Positions 51,986 to 61,163 of a DNA stretch of 64,000 bases are shown one piece after another (position 1 is the stretch's first letter; every line of letters begins with the position of its first letter). The notes below the pieces were generated by a model. That model was not told the origin of the DNA and ran no database searches. It saw nothing but the letters and a program-made list of their open reading frames with translations. A program made the translations under genes and the position numbers. Source of the DNA: G963664225 sp964538065 (GTDB lineage Bacteria; Verrucomicrobiota; Verrucomicrobiia; Limisphaerales; UBA1319); NCBI GenBank assembly GCA_964538065.1, contig CAZIDG010000010.1:1-64000 (forward strand), written 5' to 3'.

Positions 51986-54900
51986 GGATCGTTGCCGACG
52001 GTATTATTTTCCAATTGCAGGCTGGCCGCTCTGCGGGTGTATCGCGTGTGTGGAATCATCTTCTGCCGGAGTTGGGGAAAATACTGCAGGGGCACGAGTT
52101 GTATTTTCTGCGCCGATCCGGCACCCAGCAGGGGTTTGCGGGGTGGCGAACGATTGAGATTCCGGCACATGAATGGAATTCAGTCGATGCGTTGGAGCGG
52201 GATGAAGCACGGCTCGCCCACCTATGTGGGGAGTTGAAGGCCGATGTTTTTCTCAGCACCTATTTTACCCATGCGCCCGGCCTCCGAAACCTGCTCATGG
52301 TGTACGATCTCATCCCTGAAGTTTTGGGGTGGGATTTGGCGGCGCTGGAGTGGACAGCCAAGCGCCGGGCCATCGAAAAGGCCAGTGGATACATCACCAT
52401 CTCTCATTCCACATGGCATGATCTCACACGCATTTACCGCGTTGCCCCCGAGCGTGCCCTGGTGGCCTATTGTGGCGCGGGATCCGAGTTTTGCCCTCCC
52501 TCCCTGGAGGCCGTGCGGCGTTTCAAGACCCGTCATCATTTGGATCGCCCGTACATGCTCATGGTGGGCAGCCGTTCCTTGTATAAAAACAGCGAGGCGG
52601 TTTTCAAAACCCTGGCGGAAATGCCGGAAGCCCAGCGGCCGGGATTGTTGCTGGTCGGCGGGGAAGGGAAGGCGCTTGAAGGGGAGGCCAGACATCTCAA
52701 TCAGCTCGATTGTCGTCATTGTGCCAGCCTGCCCGACAAGGAGCTGGCCCTCGCATATGGCGGAGCGGTGGCTTTGGTGTATCCATCCCTCTACGAGGGA
52801 TTTGGATTGCCCGTGCTTGAGGCGATGAGCTGCGGGTGTCCGGTGATCACCAGTCACAGCTCCTCACTGCCCGAGGTTGGAGGTGAAGCGGTCCTGTATG
52901 CCGATCCCACCTCCTCAGAATCTCTGGCCTCTGCAATCCGCCTGGTGTTCAAGCCTGAGGTGCGCGCTGCTTTGGCGGAGCGTGGCCTCGTGCGCAGCCG
53001 GTTGTTTTCCTGGCAAGCCATGGCCCGCGTTGTGGCGGGTGACATTCTTGGTGTGCGTCAGCCGGTTTCGTGTGCCGCTGCTGGCGGGCCTGCCCAGTCG
53101 CGTCAGCCATCCGCCGCTCAACAGCCCGCCACAGAGGCTGCTGGCCTGGATGACATCATGCGGCAGGCGGATGCGGCGTATGCCGGCGGGAACCTTCGTG
53201 AAGCGCTCACATTCATTCAACAGGCAGTCGCTGCAAGGCCGAACGATGCCTCGTTGAAGACAACGCTGGGATCGCTCCATTATCAACTGGGTGAATGGCG
53301 CCAATCATTCCAGGTGTTCGGACATCTGGTTCAATCCCAACCCAATAACCCGGACCTGTTGGTGCGCTTTGCCGCCGCCGCCGAAGCCTGTGAAGATATT
53401 GAGACTTTTGAGGCGTCACTCGGACGCGCGCTTCAGTTGGCTCCGGAGCACACGGATGCCCTCAAGCTGCTGGCGGATTTGAATTTGAAGACCGGACGGT
53501 ATGCCGATGCCGCACAGGTATACGGGCGACTGTTGAAGAAGACCCCCAATAATATTGGGGTGCTTTTGCCCCTGGGGCGGTGTCTGTATGAAGTGAGGGA
53601 GCTCGATGCTGCCGCTGCCGTATTTGAGCAAGTGCTGTCATTGGAGCCCAACCATGCCTTGGCTCGTGAGAACCTGGAGACGGTTCGCAAGGCTCAAGCT
53701 TCGCATGCACCCGCGCAGGAAGCCTCAGCGCCCACGGTGGCGGCTGATGCCACTCGCCCCCGCGATCCGCGTTTGTGGTTGGATAAGGACTTGGTGATCG
53801 AAAACTGTCCGGACGGAGCTGGGGGCATCCAGGTCAATGGGGTGCAAGGCTGGCTGATCAACGGCGATCTCAACTACCTGTTTGACAAGGCGATGCAATT
53901 GCCTCCGGGCGCCCAGGTGGTCGAAGTGGGCAGTTTCATGGGACTCTCTTCGATCATCTTGGTCAACGGCATGCTTGCCCGCCAGAATGAGAAGGCTGTT
54001 CTTCATTGCATCGATACCTGGCGTGGCTCTGAGGAGCATCAGGATCTGGATGTCATCAAGCAGGATCAGCTATACACCCGCTTTTTAGCCAATATTCAAA
54101 ATGCAGGCGTTGATGCCTGGATCAAGCCTTTGCGCAAACCCAGCCTGGAAGCGGTATCCCAGTTTGCCGATGCGAGTCTGGACATGATTTACATCGATGG
54201 CGACCATTCGGAAGAGGGTTGCTACGCCGATCTCGAGGCCTGGTATCCCAAACTCAAACCCGGTGGAGTCTTCTTTGGGCATGATTGCACGCCCAACGAC
54301 GGGGTTCGAAAAGCCCTGACCCGGTTTGTTGCGCAGCATGGTTTGACGGCTCGCATTGTCGAGCCTCCCGCGGCGCATTACATGTTTGAAATTACTGGCC
54401 CGGCGGTTGTCGCCAAGAATCCCCCTGTTGCCAAAGATGCTGCAACATCCTCCATTCCCAAGGTTTCAGAGGAGCCCGGAGTTGAAATCGTTCGTCCTGA
54501 ACAACCGCGTGACTGGCAGCCCAGGGTGACGGCGATTGTTTCCTGTTACAAAGCGGATCGTTTCATTCAGGGATGTCTGGAAGATTTATTGGCCCAAACG
54601 TTGGGAAACGATCTCGAGATTGTTGTGGTGGACAGTGCCTCGCCAGGCAATGAAAGGCCTGTGGTTCAGGAGTACCAGAAAAACCACCCCAATCTTGTTT
54701 ATATTCGCACAGCGGAAAGGGAGACCGTTTATGCTGCCTGGAATCGGGCCATCAAGGCTTCGCGGGGGCGTTACATCACCAACGCCAACACGGATGATCG
54801 ACATCGTCCGGATGCCCTGGAAATCCTGGCACGCACGCTGGACCAACACCCGGATGTGACCGTGGCCTATGCGAATTGCCTGATGACCCGCACAGAAAAC

Positions 54901-57219
54901 GAGGTGTTTGCGACGGCCCATCCCACCGGCAAATACATCTGGCTCGAATTTGATCCCATGGCGCTACTGCAAAAGGGTTGTTTTCTGGGACCGCAGCCGA
55001 TGTGGCGCAAGGAGGTGCATGAGGAGCATGGTTATTTTGATGCGGCCATGGTGTCCTCAGGGGATTACGAATTCTGGCTGCGCATTTGCCGCAATCGTAA
55101 GTTCCTGCATGTGAATCAATTTCTGGGACTTTATCTGGAGTCGCCCGCCAGTATTGAACATGCCAATGCATCCAAGGCGGCGCAGGAATCCCTGACGGCC
55201 CGCCAGCGCTACGCCGAGGACATCACGCGGTTGCACGGTGGCAAGGCGGCCATCACCCCCCCTGTGTTTACGGAGGCCATTCTGCCTGAAGTGGGGCAGT
55301 TGGGACGTTTGAAAACGGCGTATGAACTCATGGGACAGGGCAAGTATCCTGAGGCCTGGAGGGCGGGTTTGGCTGCCATAGGCCTCCGTCCCTACCATCC
55401 TGAGGCGTATGTCATGATGGGTGAATGTGCCCTTGCGGCTGGTGAACACCACCTGGCCCAGAAATGTGCTGAGCGCGCCTTGAGCATGGCGCCAGACTAT
55501 GTGCTGGCGCAAAATCTGCACAAACAGCTTCCTCGCAAAGCCAAGAGCAAACCCTCGCGTTGGGCTGCCCTCCCAGTGGATACCCGGAAAAAGCCGCGTC
55601 TGACGGTGTGTTTGATTGCCCGGAATGAAGAGGAGTTCATTGGCAAATGTCTGAGCTCGATCAAGCCCATCGCGCACCAGATTGTGGTGGTGGATACGGG
55701 TTCGACAGACCGCACCATGGACATTGCCCGTGAACACGGTGCCGAGGTGCACGCCTTTGCCTGGAATGATAATTTTAGTGATGCCCGCAATGCCTCCCTG
55801 ATGCATGCCCGGGGTGATTGGATTCTCGTGTTGGATGCCGATGAGGAACTTCCGGTTTCCGAACACGCGAAGCTTCTGAAGGACGTAAGCAACGATCGCG
55901 CGATTGGTTACCGGCTGCCCATGGTGCATCGCGGGATGGAATCGCGTGGCATTGATCATGTGCCGCGTTTGTTCCGCAATGCTCCCGGCGTGTTTTATGT
56001 GGGACGTGTTCATGAGCAGGTGTTTACGACCGTCGTCGTGCAGGGAAAGACCTGGGGCTTGGAAGTTGAGGTGGGTGCGGCGCAATTGGTCCACTATGGC
56101 TATGCGCCGGAGGTGATGAAATCCCGCGGCAAGGTGGAACGGAATCTGGGCCTGCTCGAGACAGCCGCGACGGAGATGCCCGATGAGCCCAACATCATCA
56201 TGAATCTTGGTCTCGAACTTGTCCGGAGTGGCAGGCTTGACGAAGGTGTTGAACGCTACCGGGAAGCTTTTGTCCTTGCTGGCAAACATCCTGCCCTGAG
56301 TGATGAAATCCGGGAATCCCTGCTCACCCAATACTGCTCCTGTCTGGTCCGCAAGAATCGGTTTGAGGAGATTATCGAGGTGCTGCATTCGTCCGTCGCT
56401 CAGGCCAAGCCGTTGACCGCCTCCATGCATTACCTACTGGGTCTGAGCTATATGCAGCTTAAGAAGGCTGATGAAGCGATTGCGGAGTGGCGTGCCTGTC
56501 TGGAAAAACGCGAACAGAAAACCCTCACCATCATCCTGCCTGAGATCAACAGTTCTGCACCCTGGCATTGTTTGGCGAAGTGTCTTCTGGCTACCGGCCA
56601 ATATGACGAGGCTGAGCGTGTGTTGCATCAAGCAGTCCAGATGTTTCCTGAGGCTGTGGCCCCAGGACTGGATTATGCCAAACTGCTCCATCAGAGGAAG
56701 AAACCGGTGGATGCTCTTAAGTTTTTGCATGGCATGATCCAACTTCAACCGCAGGAGGCTTCAATTTGGGAGTTGGGCAGTGCCATCGCATTGAGTGATC
56801 CGACCTTCATTGAGTTTGCTGTCGATTGGACTGCGGAAGCTGTGAAGCATTGTCCCAGTCAGCAGACGATCATGATCCAGCGAGCCGAAGCATTGCTGCT
56901 GGCTCAAAATCCAACGGAAGCATTGCGTTATTGGGGGCAACCTGATGCCCTGCCTGCGGCCAGTCAGCAAGCGGCCTCTTTCATATGTGCCCTGGTGGCC
57001 GGTCAGCCTTTGCAGGGTTATGCCAGGATTTTAAGCGGGCAGGAAGCGGCGATAGGCCATGAGTTTTTCCAATGGTACCGGCGCTTGGTGGCCTTTGGGG
57101 CGGGCCAGGTAGTCCGCGATATCAATGGAAGATTAGCCGATCTCCAGAAGTTGCTGCCGGCAGTGGCGGAGGTTCTTAAAAAGCTCGCCTCCGATATTTC
57201 AGACAACACAAGATCTTAA
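51982..57219 (+). CDS. Giant GT4-TPR-methyltransferase-GT2-TPR-GT2-TPR protein
   Basis: 1745 residues. In order: GT4 (1-360; LMVGSRSLYKNSEAVFKTL, YEGFGLPVLEAMSCGCPVI); TPR repeats (390-570); a Methyltransf_24-type SAM domain (about 620-810; VVEVGSFMGLSSIIL, MIYIDGDHSEEGC); GT2 (about 845-1075; TAIVSCYKADRFIQGC, NANTDDRHRPD); TPR (1110-1185); a second GT2 of the SunS-like type (about 1198-1420; VCLIARNEEEFIGKCL, DTGSTDRT, LVLDADEELP); and C-terminal TPRs (1420-1745). It is cytosolic, between two flagellin genes. Likely makes and attaches a methylated oligosaccharide to flagellin; this is inference from domains and position. Confidence 0.85.
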   Translation: MRIVADGIIFQLQAGRSAGVSRVWNHLLPELGKILQGHELYFLRRSGTQQGFAGWRTIEIPAHEWNSVDALERDEARLAHLCGELKADVFLSTYFTHAPGLRNLLMVYDLIPEVLGWDLAALEWTAKRRAIEKASGYITISHSTWHDLTRIYRVAPERALVAYCGAGSEFCPPSLEAVRRFKTRHHLDRPYMLMVGSRSLYKNSEAVFKTLAEMPEAQRPGLLLVGGEGKALEGEARHLNQLDCRHCASLPDKELALAYGGAVALVYPSLYEGFGLPVLEAMSCGCPVITSHSSSLPEVGGEAVLYADPTSSESLASAIRLVFKPEVRAALAERGLVRSRLFSWQAMARVVAGDILGVRQPVSCAAAGGPAQSRQPSAAQQPATEAAGLDDIMRQADAAYAGGNLREALTFIQQAVAARPNDASLKTTLGSLHYQLGEWRQSFQVFGHLVQSQPNNPDLLVRFAAAAEACEDIETFEASLGRALQLAPEHTDALKLLADLNLKTGRYADAAQVYGRLLKKTPNNIGVLLPLGRCLYEVRELDAAAAVFEQVLSLEPNHALARENLETVRKAQASHAPAQEASAPTVAADATRPRDPRLWLDKDLVIENCPDGAGGIQVNGVQGWLINGDLNYLFDKAMQLPPGAQVVEVGSFMGLSSIILVNGMLARQNEKAVLHCIDTWRGSEEHQDLDVIKQDQLYTRFLANIQNAGVDAWIKPLRKPSLEAVSQFADASLDMIYIDGDHSEEGCYADLEAWYPKLKPGGVFFGHDCTPNDGVRKALTRFVAQHGLTARIVEPPAAHYMFEITGPAVVAKNPPVAKDAATSSIPKVSEEPGVEIVRPEQPRDWQPRVTAIVSCYKADRFIQGCLEDLLAQTLGNDLEIVVVDSASPGNERPVVQEYQKNHPNLVYIRTAERETVYAAWNRAIKASRGRYITNANTDDRHRPDALEILARTLDQHPDVTVAYANCLMTRTENEVFATAHPTGKYIWLEFDPMALLQKGCFLGPQPMWRKEVHEEHGYFDAAMVSSGDYEFWLRICRNRKFLHVNQFLGLYLESPASIEHANASKAAQESLTARQRYAEDITRLHGGKAAITPPVFTEAILPEVGQLGRLKTAYELMGQGKYPEAWRAGLAAIGLRPYHPEAYVMMGECALAAGEHHLAQKCAERALSMAPDYVLAQNLHKQLPRKAKSKPSRWAALPVDTRKKPRLTVCLIARNEEEFIGKCLSSIKPIAHQIVVVDTGSTDRTMDIAREHGAEVHAFAWNDNFSDARNASLMHARGDWILVLDADEELPVSEHAKLLKDVSNDRAIGYRLPMVHRGMESRGIDHVPRLFRNAPGVFYVGRVHEQVFTTVVVQGKTWGLEVEVGAAQLVHYGYAPEVMKSRGKVERNLGLLETAATEMPDEPNIIMNLGLELVRSGRLDEGVERYREAFVLAGKHPALSDEIRESLLTQYCSCLVRKNRFEEIIEVLHSSVAQAKPLTASMHYLLGLSYMQLKKADEAIAEWRACLEKREQKTLTIILPEINSSAPWHCLAKCLLATGQYDEAERVLHQAVQMFPEAVAPGLDYAKLLHQRKKPVDALKFLHGMIQLQPQEASIWELGSAIALSDPTFIEFAVDWTAEAVKHCPSQQTIMIQRAEALLLAQNPTEALRYWGQPDALPAASQQAASFICALVAGQPLQGYARILSGQEAAIGHEFFQWYRRLVAFGAGQVVRDINGRLADLQKLLPAVAEVLKKLASDISDNTRS

Positions 57220-57243
57220 TAGCCAATAGGATGGCAGTGAACG

Positions 57244-57272
57244 GGCGCGTCTGTGGTTATCCAGGACGCGCC
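57244..57272 (+). terminator. Probable terminator after the giant glycosyltransferase gene
   Basis: An 8-bp perfect stem GGCGCGTC/GACGCGCC with a 13-nt loop that can pair further (TGG with CCA), followed by TGTTGCTTT. It separates the fliW operon from the sigma-28 promoter of flagellin 2. Confidence 0.6.
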
Positions 57273-57330
57273 TGTTGCTTTCCGGGGGAGAGCCTCCCGA
57301 GAATGCAACTCCCAGAGTGGAAAAATCCAC

Positions 57331-57357
57331 TAAAGTATTCTGGCTCTGTGCCGATAA
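57331..57357 (+). promoter_or_regulatory. Perfect sigma-28 (FliA) promoter of flagellin 2
   Basis: TAAA at 57331-57334, exactly 15 bases, then GCCGATAA at 57350-57357: a full match to the FliA consensus. Transcription should start near 57364, giving a leader of about 140 nt before the flagellin start codon. Confidence 0.92.
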
Positions 57358-57442
57358 CTATAGTGTCTTAAATGATGGGTTAGTCGGTCACCCCAAAGAG
57401 CCGGCAGGGATTGATGCAGATGCCCAATAGAAAGGTCTGCAA

Positions 57443-57462
57443 AGGCGGCAAGGAAGCCGCTT
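57443..57462 (+). promoter_or_regulatory. Predicted CsrA-binding hairpin 1 in the flagellin 2 leader
   Basis: A stem GCGGC/GCCGC, extended by two weaker pairs, closes the six-base loop AAGGAA. GGA in an exposed hairpin loop is the known recognition element of CsrA. It lies 43 bases upstream of the start codon. Confidence 0.7.
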
Positions 57463-57470
57463 AACAAATA

Positions 57471-57502
57471 ACCCCCGCAAGGGGTGACTCATGGAAGGAG
57501 TC
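57471..57502 (+). promoter_or_regulatory. Predicted CsrA-binding hairpin 2 over the Shine-Dalgarno, with a spacer hairpin
   Basis: ACCCC/GGGGT (57471-57485) is followed without a gap by GACTC/GAGTC (57486-57502), whose loop ATGGAAG exposes GGA. The Shine-Dalgarno AAGGAG (57495-57500) is partly in this loop and stem, so CsrA binding would block ribosomes. Bacillus hag has the same two-site plan. Confidence 0.7.
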
Positions 57503-57504
57503 TT

Positions 57505-58311
57505 ATGGTTATTAATACAAACGTATCGGCCGCGACAGGCGCTCGTCTGCTCTCGGAATCCTCAGCAAATTTGTCCAAGTCGCTCGCGCGGCTGTCCTCG
57601 GGTTCGAAGATCGTATCGCCCGAAGATGACGCTGGTGGTATGGCAGTGTCCATGCGCTTCGATGCGCAGGGCAACCGTATCGGTGCAGCGATCACCAATG
57701 TGAATAACGCGGTGTCCTTCGCTCAGACGCAGGACTCCTATTTGCAGAAGGTGGGCAAGGCCCTGGACCGCATGAGCGAACTGGCCATGCTCGCGCAGGA
57801 CGTTACCAAGAGCGATGCGGATCGCTCGTTGTATGACAAGGAATTCCAGACTTTGGATAGCTACATTACCGATCTATCCAAAAAGGATTTCAACAGCGTC
57901 AGCTTGTTCGGTGGAGCAACACTGGATGTGACGACGGACAGCGAAGCTGTCAAGTTCAGCATGTCCGGCGTGGATCTGGCTGCGAATGCGACCTACACGG
58001 CCGTGAATTCCGCCACGATCAGCACCAGCGCCAACGCCATGACGGCGCTGACCACGATCAAGAACGCGATCAAGCAGCTCGCTGATGACCGCGCTCAGAT
58101 CGGCGCAAACATTGTCCGCTTAAACAGCACCGCTTCCCAACTGGGAGTGTTGAAAGACAATATCGCTCAAGCAAACAGCCGCATTAAGGACCTTGATGTG
58201 GCCGATGAGAGCACACAATATGCCCGCTACAACATCCTCGTACAGGCAGGCACAGCGATGTTGGCGCAGGCGAATAGCACCCCGCAATCGGCTCTGAAGT
58301 TGCTCAGCTAG
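57505..58311 (+). CDS. fliC: Flagellin 2
   Basis: 268 residues with conserved flagellin ends (VINTNVSAATGARLLSESSANLSKSLARLSSGSKI in sense; DESTQYARYNILVQAGTAMLAQAN) and a short middle. The ends differ from flagellin 1 at many positions, so these are distinct filament subunits. The start is the ATG after AAGGAG; an upstream in-frame ATG (57484) lies in the regulatory leader. It has its own sigma-28 promoter, a CsrA-type leader and a strong terminator, so it is a monocistronic, late-expressed gene and probably the major subunit. Confidence 0.95.
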   Translation: MVINTNVSAATGARLLSESSANLSKSLARLSSGSKIVSPEDDAGGMAVSMRFDAQGNRIGAAITNVNNAVSFAQTQDSYLQKVGKALDRMSELAMLAQDVTKSDADRSLYDKEFQTLDSYITDLSKKDFNSVSLFGGATLDVTTDSEAVKFSMSGVDLAANATYTAVNSATISTSANAMTALTTIKNAIKQLADDRAQIGANIVRLNSTASQLGVLKDNIAQANSRIKDLDVADESTQYARYNILVQAGTAMLAQANSTPQSALKLLS

Positions 58312-58342
58312 AGTAATGCGAGTCAGTTAGGGTGAAATTCAA

Positions 58343-58370
58343 CTCGGACGGCGCTCGGGCGCCGTCCGAG
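58343..58370 (+). terminator. Strong terminator after flagellin 2
   Basis: A perfect 12-bp stem CTCGGACGGCGC/GCGCCGTCCGAG with the stable loop TCGG, followed by CCTTCTCTTT, 31 bp after the flagellin 2 stop. Confidence 0.85.
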
Positions 58371-58487
58371 CCTTCTCTTTAGAAAGATTGCGGCTGGCTC
58401 CGGTCAAGAGGCGCCCACCGCTTGGAATAAACAAAGAAGAACCAGGGTGGTGTGGAGGCAGGGGCGCCCTGGAAAAGATCCAACATT

Positions 58488-60212
58488 ATGGATACGAGTA
58501 TTTCAGGATTGGCTTCCGGCTTCGACTGGACATCGTTTATTGAACAGATGGCCGCAGCGGAGCGCACGCCGCAGACTCGTTTGCGCACCGAACAAACCCA
58601 GATCCAGTCGCGCAATACGGCCTACACCAGCTTGAAGACTCAGTTGGAGGCCCTCAAGGCCAAGGTGGATGTCCTCAAGGATGCCTCCCTGTACTCCAAC
58701 CGCAAGGCGACCAGTTCCGATGAGACAGTGGCCACCGCTGAGGCCTCGACTGGGGCCATTCAGGGCAGTTTTACCTTTCAGATCAGCCAGCTTGCCAAAG
58801 CGGCATCGTGGTATGGCACAACCAATGTGGCCAAGGCGATTGACACCACCAAGCCTTTGTCCTCCGCCGGTTTTTCCTCCGCCATCACCACCGGCACTTT
58901 TTCCATCAACGGGGTCAATATTACTGTCGAAGCCACCGATACGCTCGACACCATCATCGGGAAGATCAACGCGGATTCGAGCATCGGGGTTACCGCAGCC
59001 TACTCCCCGGATGCGGAAACCACGGATAAAATCAAGCTCACGAGCACCAACGGCAAGGAAATCATGCTGGGCAGCTCGGGCGATACCAGCAACTTTCTCC
59101 AGGTCACCCAGCTCAATTCCTACAGCACGGACAAGATGTCCGTGAGCAGCGCCAATCAACTTGGAACGCTCGACCTGAGTTCCACTCTGGCGTCAGCGAA
59201 TTTCGCCACGGCTGTTCAAAACGGCACCACCACCTCGAAGTTCAAAATCAACGGTGTCGAGATTACCTATGACGCCACAACGGATAAATTGAGCGACATT
59301 CTGAGCCGCATCAATAACTCCTCGGCAGGCGTGATGGCCAGTTATGACGTGACCAATGATCGCCTCACCTTGACGAACAAGAAAACGGGCGATGTCGGGT
59401 TTGTGCTGGAGGAGAAGAGCGACGGCAGCGAGGGCAATTTCCTGGCGGCGGCAGGATTGACAACAGGAACACTTTCCCGGGGGGCCAATCTGACATACTC
59501 GATCAACGGTGGAGGACAATTGGTCAGTCAGACCAACACCATCACCGAATCGAGTTCCGGCATCAAAGGGTTGTCGGTCACGGCCTTGAAGGCGAACAGC
59601 ACTGTTCAAATCGATGTCAACAGCGACACGGAGAAGGTCAAGACCGCGATCACCGATTTCATTACGCAGTACAACAAGGTGCAGGGGTATATCGATACCC
59701 AGACGGCCATTACTGTGACCAATGGCAAGGTGTCTGCGGGTGTCTTGTCCAGCGATTCCGAGGCTGGTGACATGGCGACCAAGTTGCGTTCCATTTCATT
59801 CTCAGCGGTTTCAGTGTCTGGCTCCGTCACCCGATTATCAGCCTTGGGAATCAATGGCGGCGGCTATGATAACAACCTGACGCAGTCTGACACGACCGCG
59901 CTCGACGATTTGTTGGATAACAATCTGGGTGACCTGGAGACCTTTTTCGCGGATGAAACCAACGGCTGGGCCGTTGGAATGAGCGATTATTTGGATAATC
60001 TGGTCGGTGACGACGGTGTATTGAAGACCAAACAGACTTCGCTCAATAAACAGTCCACCGATATAGATACGCAGATTGCCGAGATGGAAAAAACGGTTCA
60101 GGCCCATTCAGATGCTCTCAAGGCCAGCTTTGTGGCCATGGAGGCGGCCCAGGCTAAAATTAACCAGCAAATGCAGTATATCAGTGGGCTTTCGACGACT
60201 AAATCGTCCTAG
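58488..60212 (+). CDS. fliD: Flagellar filament cap protein FliD
   Basis: 574 residues. The N-terminal ISGLASGFDWTSFIEQMAAAERTPQTRLRTEQTQIQSRNTAYTSLKTQLEAL in sense is the FliD_N domain. The central Thr/Ser-rich beta domains form the cap plate. The C-terminal helices (KTKQTSLNKQSTDIDTQIAEMEKTV) end the leg domain. It caps the filament tip and folds flagellin. The start is the ATG after GGAAAAGATC; a GTG 36 bp upstream is possible but unneeded. No fliS follows. Confidence 0.93.
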   Translation: MDTSISGLASGFDWTSFIEQMAAAERTPQTRLRTEQTQIQSRNTAYTSLKTQLEALKAKVDVLKDASLYSNRKATSSDETVATAEASTGAIQGSFTFQISQLAKAASWYGTTNVAKAIDTTKPLSSAGFSSAITTGTFSINGVNITVEATDTLDTIIGKINADSSIGVTAAYSPDAETTDKIKLTSTNGKEIMLGSSGDTSNFLQVTQLNSYSTDKMSVSSANQLGTLDLSSTLASANFATAVQNGTTTSKFKINGVEITYDATTDKLSDILSRINNSSAGVMASYDVTNDRLTLTNKKTGDVGFVLEEKSDGSEGNFLAAAGLTTGTLSRGANLTYSINGGGQLVSQTNTITESSSGIKGLSVTALKANSTVQIDVNSDTEKVKTAITDFITQYNKVQGYIDTQTAITVTNGKVSAGVLSSDSEAGDMATKLRSISFSAVSVSGSVTRLSALGINGGGYDNNLTQSDTTALDDLLDNNLGDLETFFADETNGWAVGMSDYLDNLVGDDGVLKTKQTSLNKQSTDIDTQIAEMEKTVQAHSDALKASFVAMEAAQAKINQQMQYISGLSTTKSS

Positions 60213-60275
60213 AATCGAGATAACAACATCTTCGGTTCATCGACTTTGTGAGTAAAGGTTGGTAGTTGGTTGGGA

Positions 60276-60305
60276 GAAGGACGCCGGTTTTCACCGGCGT
60301 CCTTC
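60276..60305. terminator. Bidirectional terminator between fliD and pyrF
   Basis: GAAGGACGCCGGT pairs with ACCGGCGTCCTTC around the loop TTTC: a 13-bp perfect stem. TTGTT follows on the plus strand. It lies between convergent fliD and pyrF and can serve both. Confidence 0.8.
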
Positions 60306-60326
60306 TTGTTGAATGGGGGCTTGGTC

Positions 60327-61031
60327 TCAGGCCAGGGTGGCCAGGATGGTTTCCGCCGCCGCGCGGGGGTTGCTGGCGGCGCAAATGGGACGTCCAATGA
60401 CCAGCCAATCGGCCCCGGCCGTCATGGCTTCCTTGGGGCTTAACGTGCGTTTCTGGTCATTCGTTGCATCAGAGGCAGCCCGGATGCCCGGGGTGACCAA
60501 TTGGATGGAGGAGGGGAGAAACTGGCGTAAGCCGCTGATTTCCAATGGGGAACAAACGAGACCGCGCAAGCCCGACCGGACGGCCAGTTGTGCCAGACGC
60601 TCCACCTGTTTGTCCACAGTTGTACTACACCCGATTTCCTGCAGTTCCGCGCTGTCCATGCTGGTCAGGACAGTGACCCCAAGCACCACAGGCGGAGGCC
60701 GGTGCAGCATTTTGGAGGTCTCCTGGGCGGCCTTTTCGGCTGCCTCCATCATGGCTCGTCCACCGCTTGTATGAACGGTAAGCCATTGCACATCGAGCCG
60801 GGTGGCTGCAGCCACGGCCTTGGCCACCGTATTGGGGATGTCATGGTATTTTAGATCCAGAAAGACCGAGGCTCCAAGGGAACGGATGCGGCGCACAATA
60901 TCCGGTCCAAAAGAGGTAAACAGCTCCTTGCCGACCTTGAATCCACCCACGACCGGGGCCAATTGACCAACCAGATCCAGGGCCTTATTCAGGTCTGCCA
61001 CGTCCAATGCCACAATAATCGGATTCCGCAT
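60327..61031 (-). CDS. pyrF: Orotidine 5'-phosphate decarboxylase
   Basis: 234 residues, TIM barrel. Active-site residues are Asp10 (IVALDV), Lys32 (GFKVGKELF) and the Asp59-Lys61-Asp64 array in FLDLKYHDIPNTV, with the C-terminal phosphate loop ADWLVIGRPICAA. It makes UMP in pyrimidine synthesis. The start is the Met directly before NPIIVALDV; the upstream frame to 61103 adds non-family sequence. Confidence 0.95.
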   Translation of the reverse strand: MRNPIIVALDVADLNKALDLVGQLAPVVGGFKVGKELFTSFGPDIVRRIRSLGASVFLDLKYHDIPNTVAKAVAAATRLDVQWLTVHTSGGRAMMEAAEKAAQETSKMLHRPPPVVLGVTVLTSMDSAELQEIGCSTTVDKQVERLAQLAVRSGLRGLVCSPLEISGLRQFLPSSIQLVTPGIRAASDATNDQKRTLSPKEAMTAGADWLVIGRPICAASNPRAAAETILATLA

Positions 61032-61163
61032 AGAGCCTACACTGGCCGATCGAGATGAAAATGTCAGCGCCAAAACCCATCGGTGTGGCATGGGGCGGCT
61101 CAATGGGTGGTTCGCATCTCAAAAACGTTGAATATCAGCGTGTTCTCACCACGTCCAAGAGTC

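Noticed and set aside
55057..56430. Minus-strand open frame of 457 codons in the giant glycosyltransferase gene
   Set aside because: It is a shadow of a well-supported coding frame in GC-rich DNA, His- and Arg-rich, with no recognisable domain.
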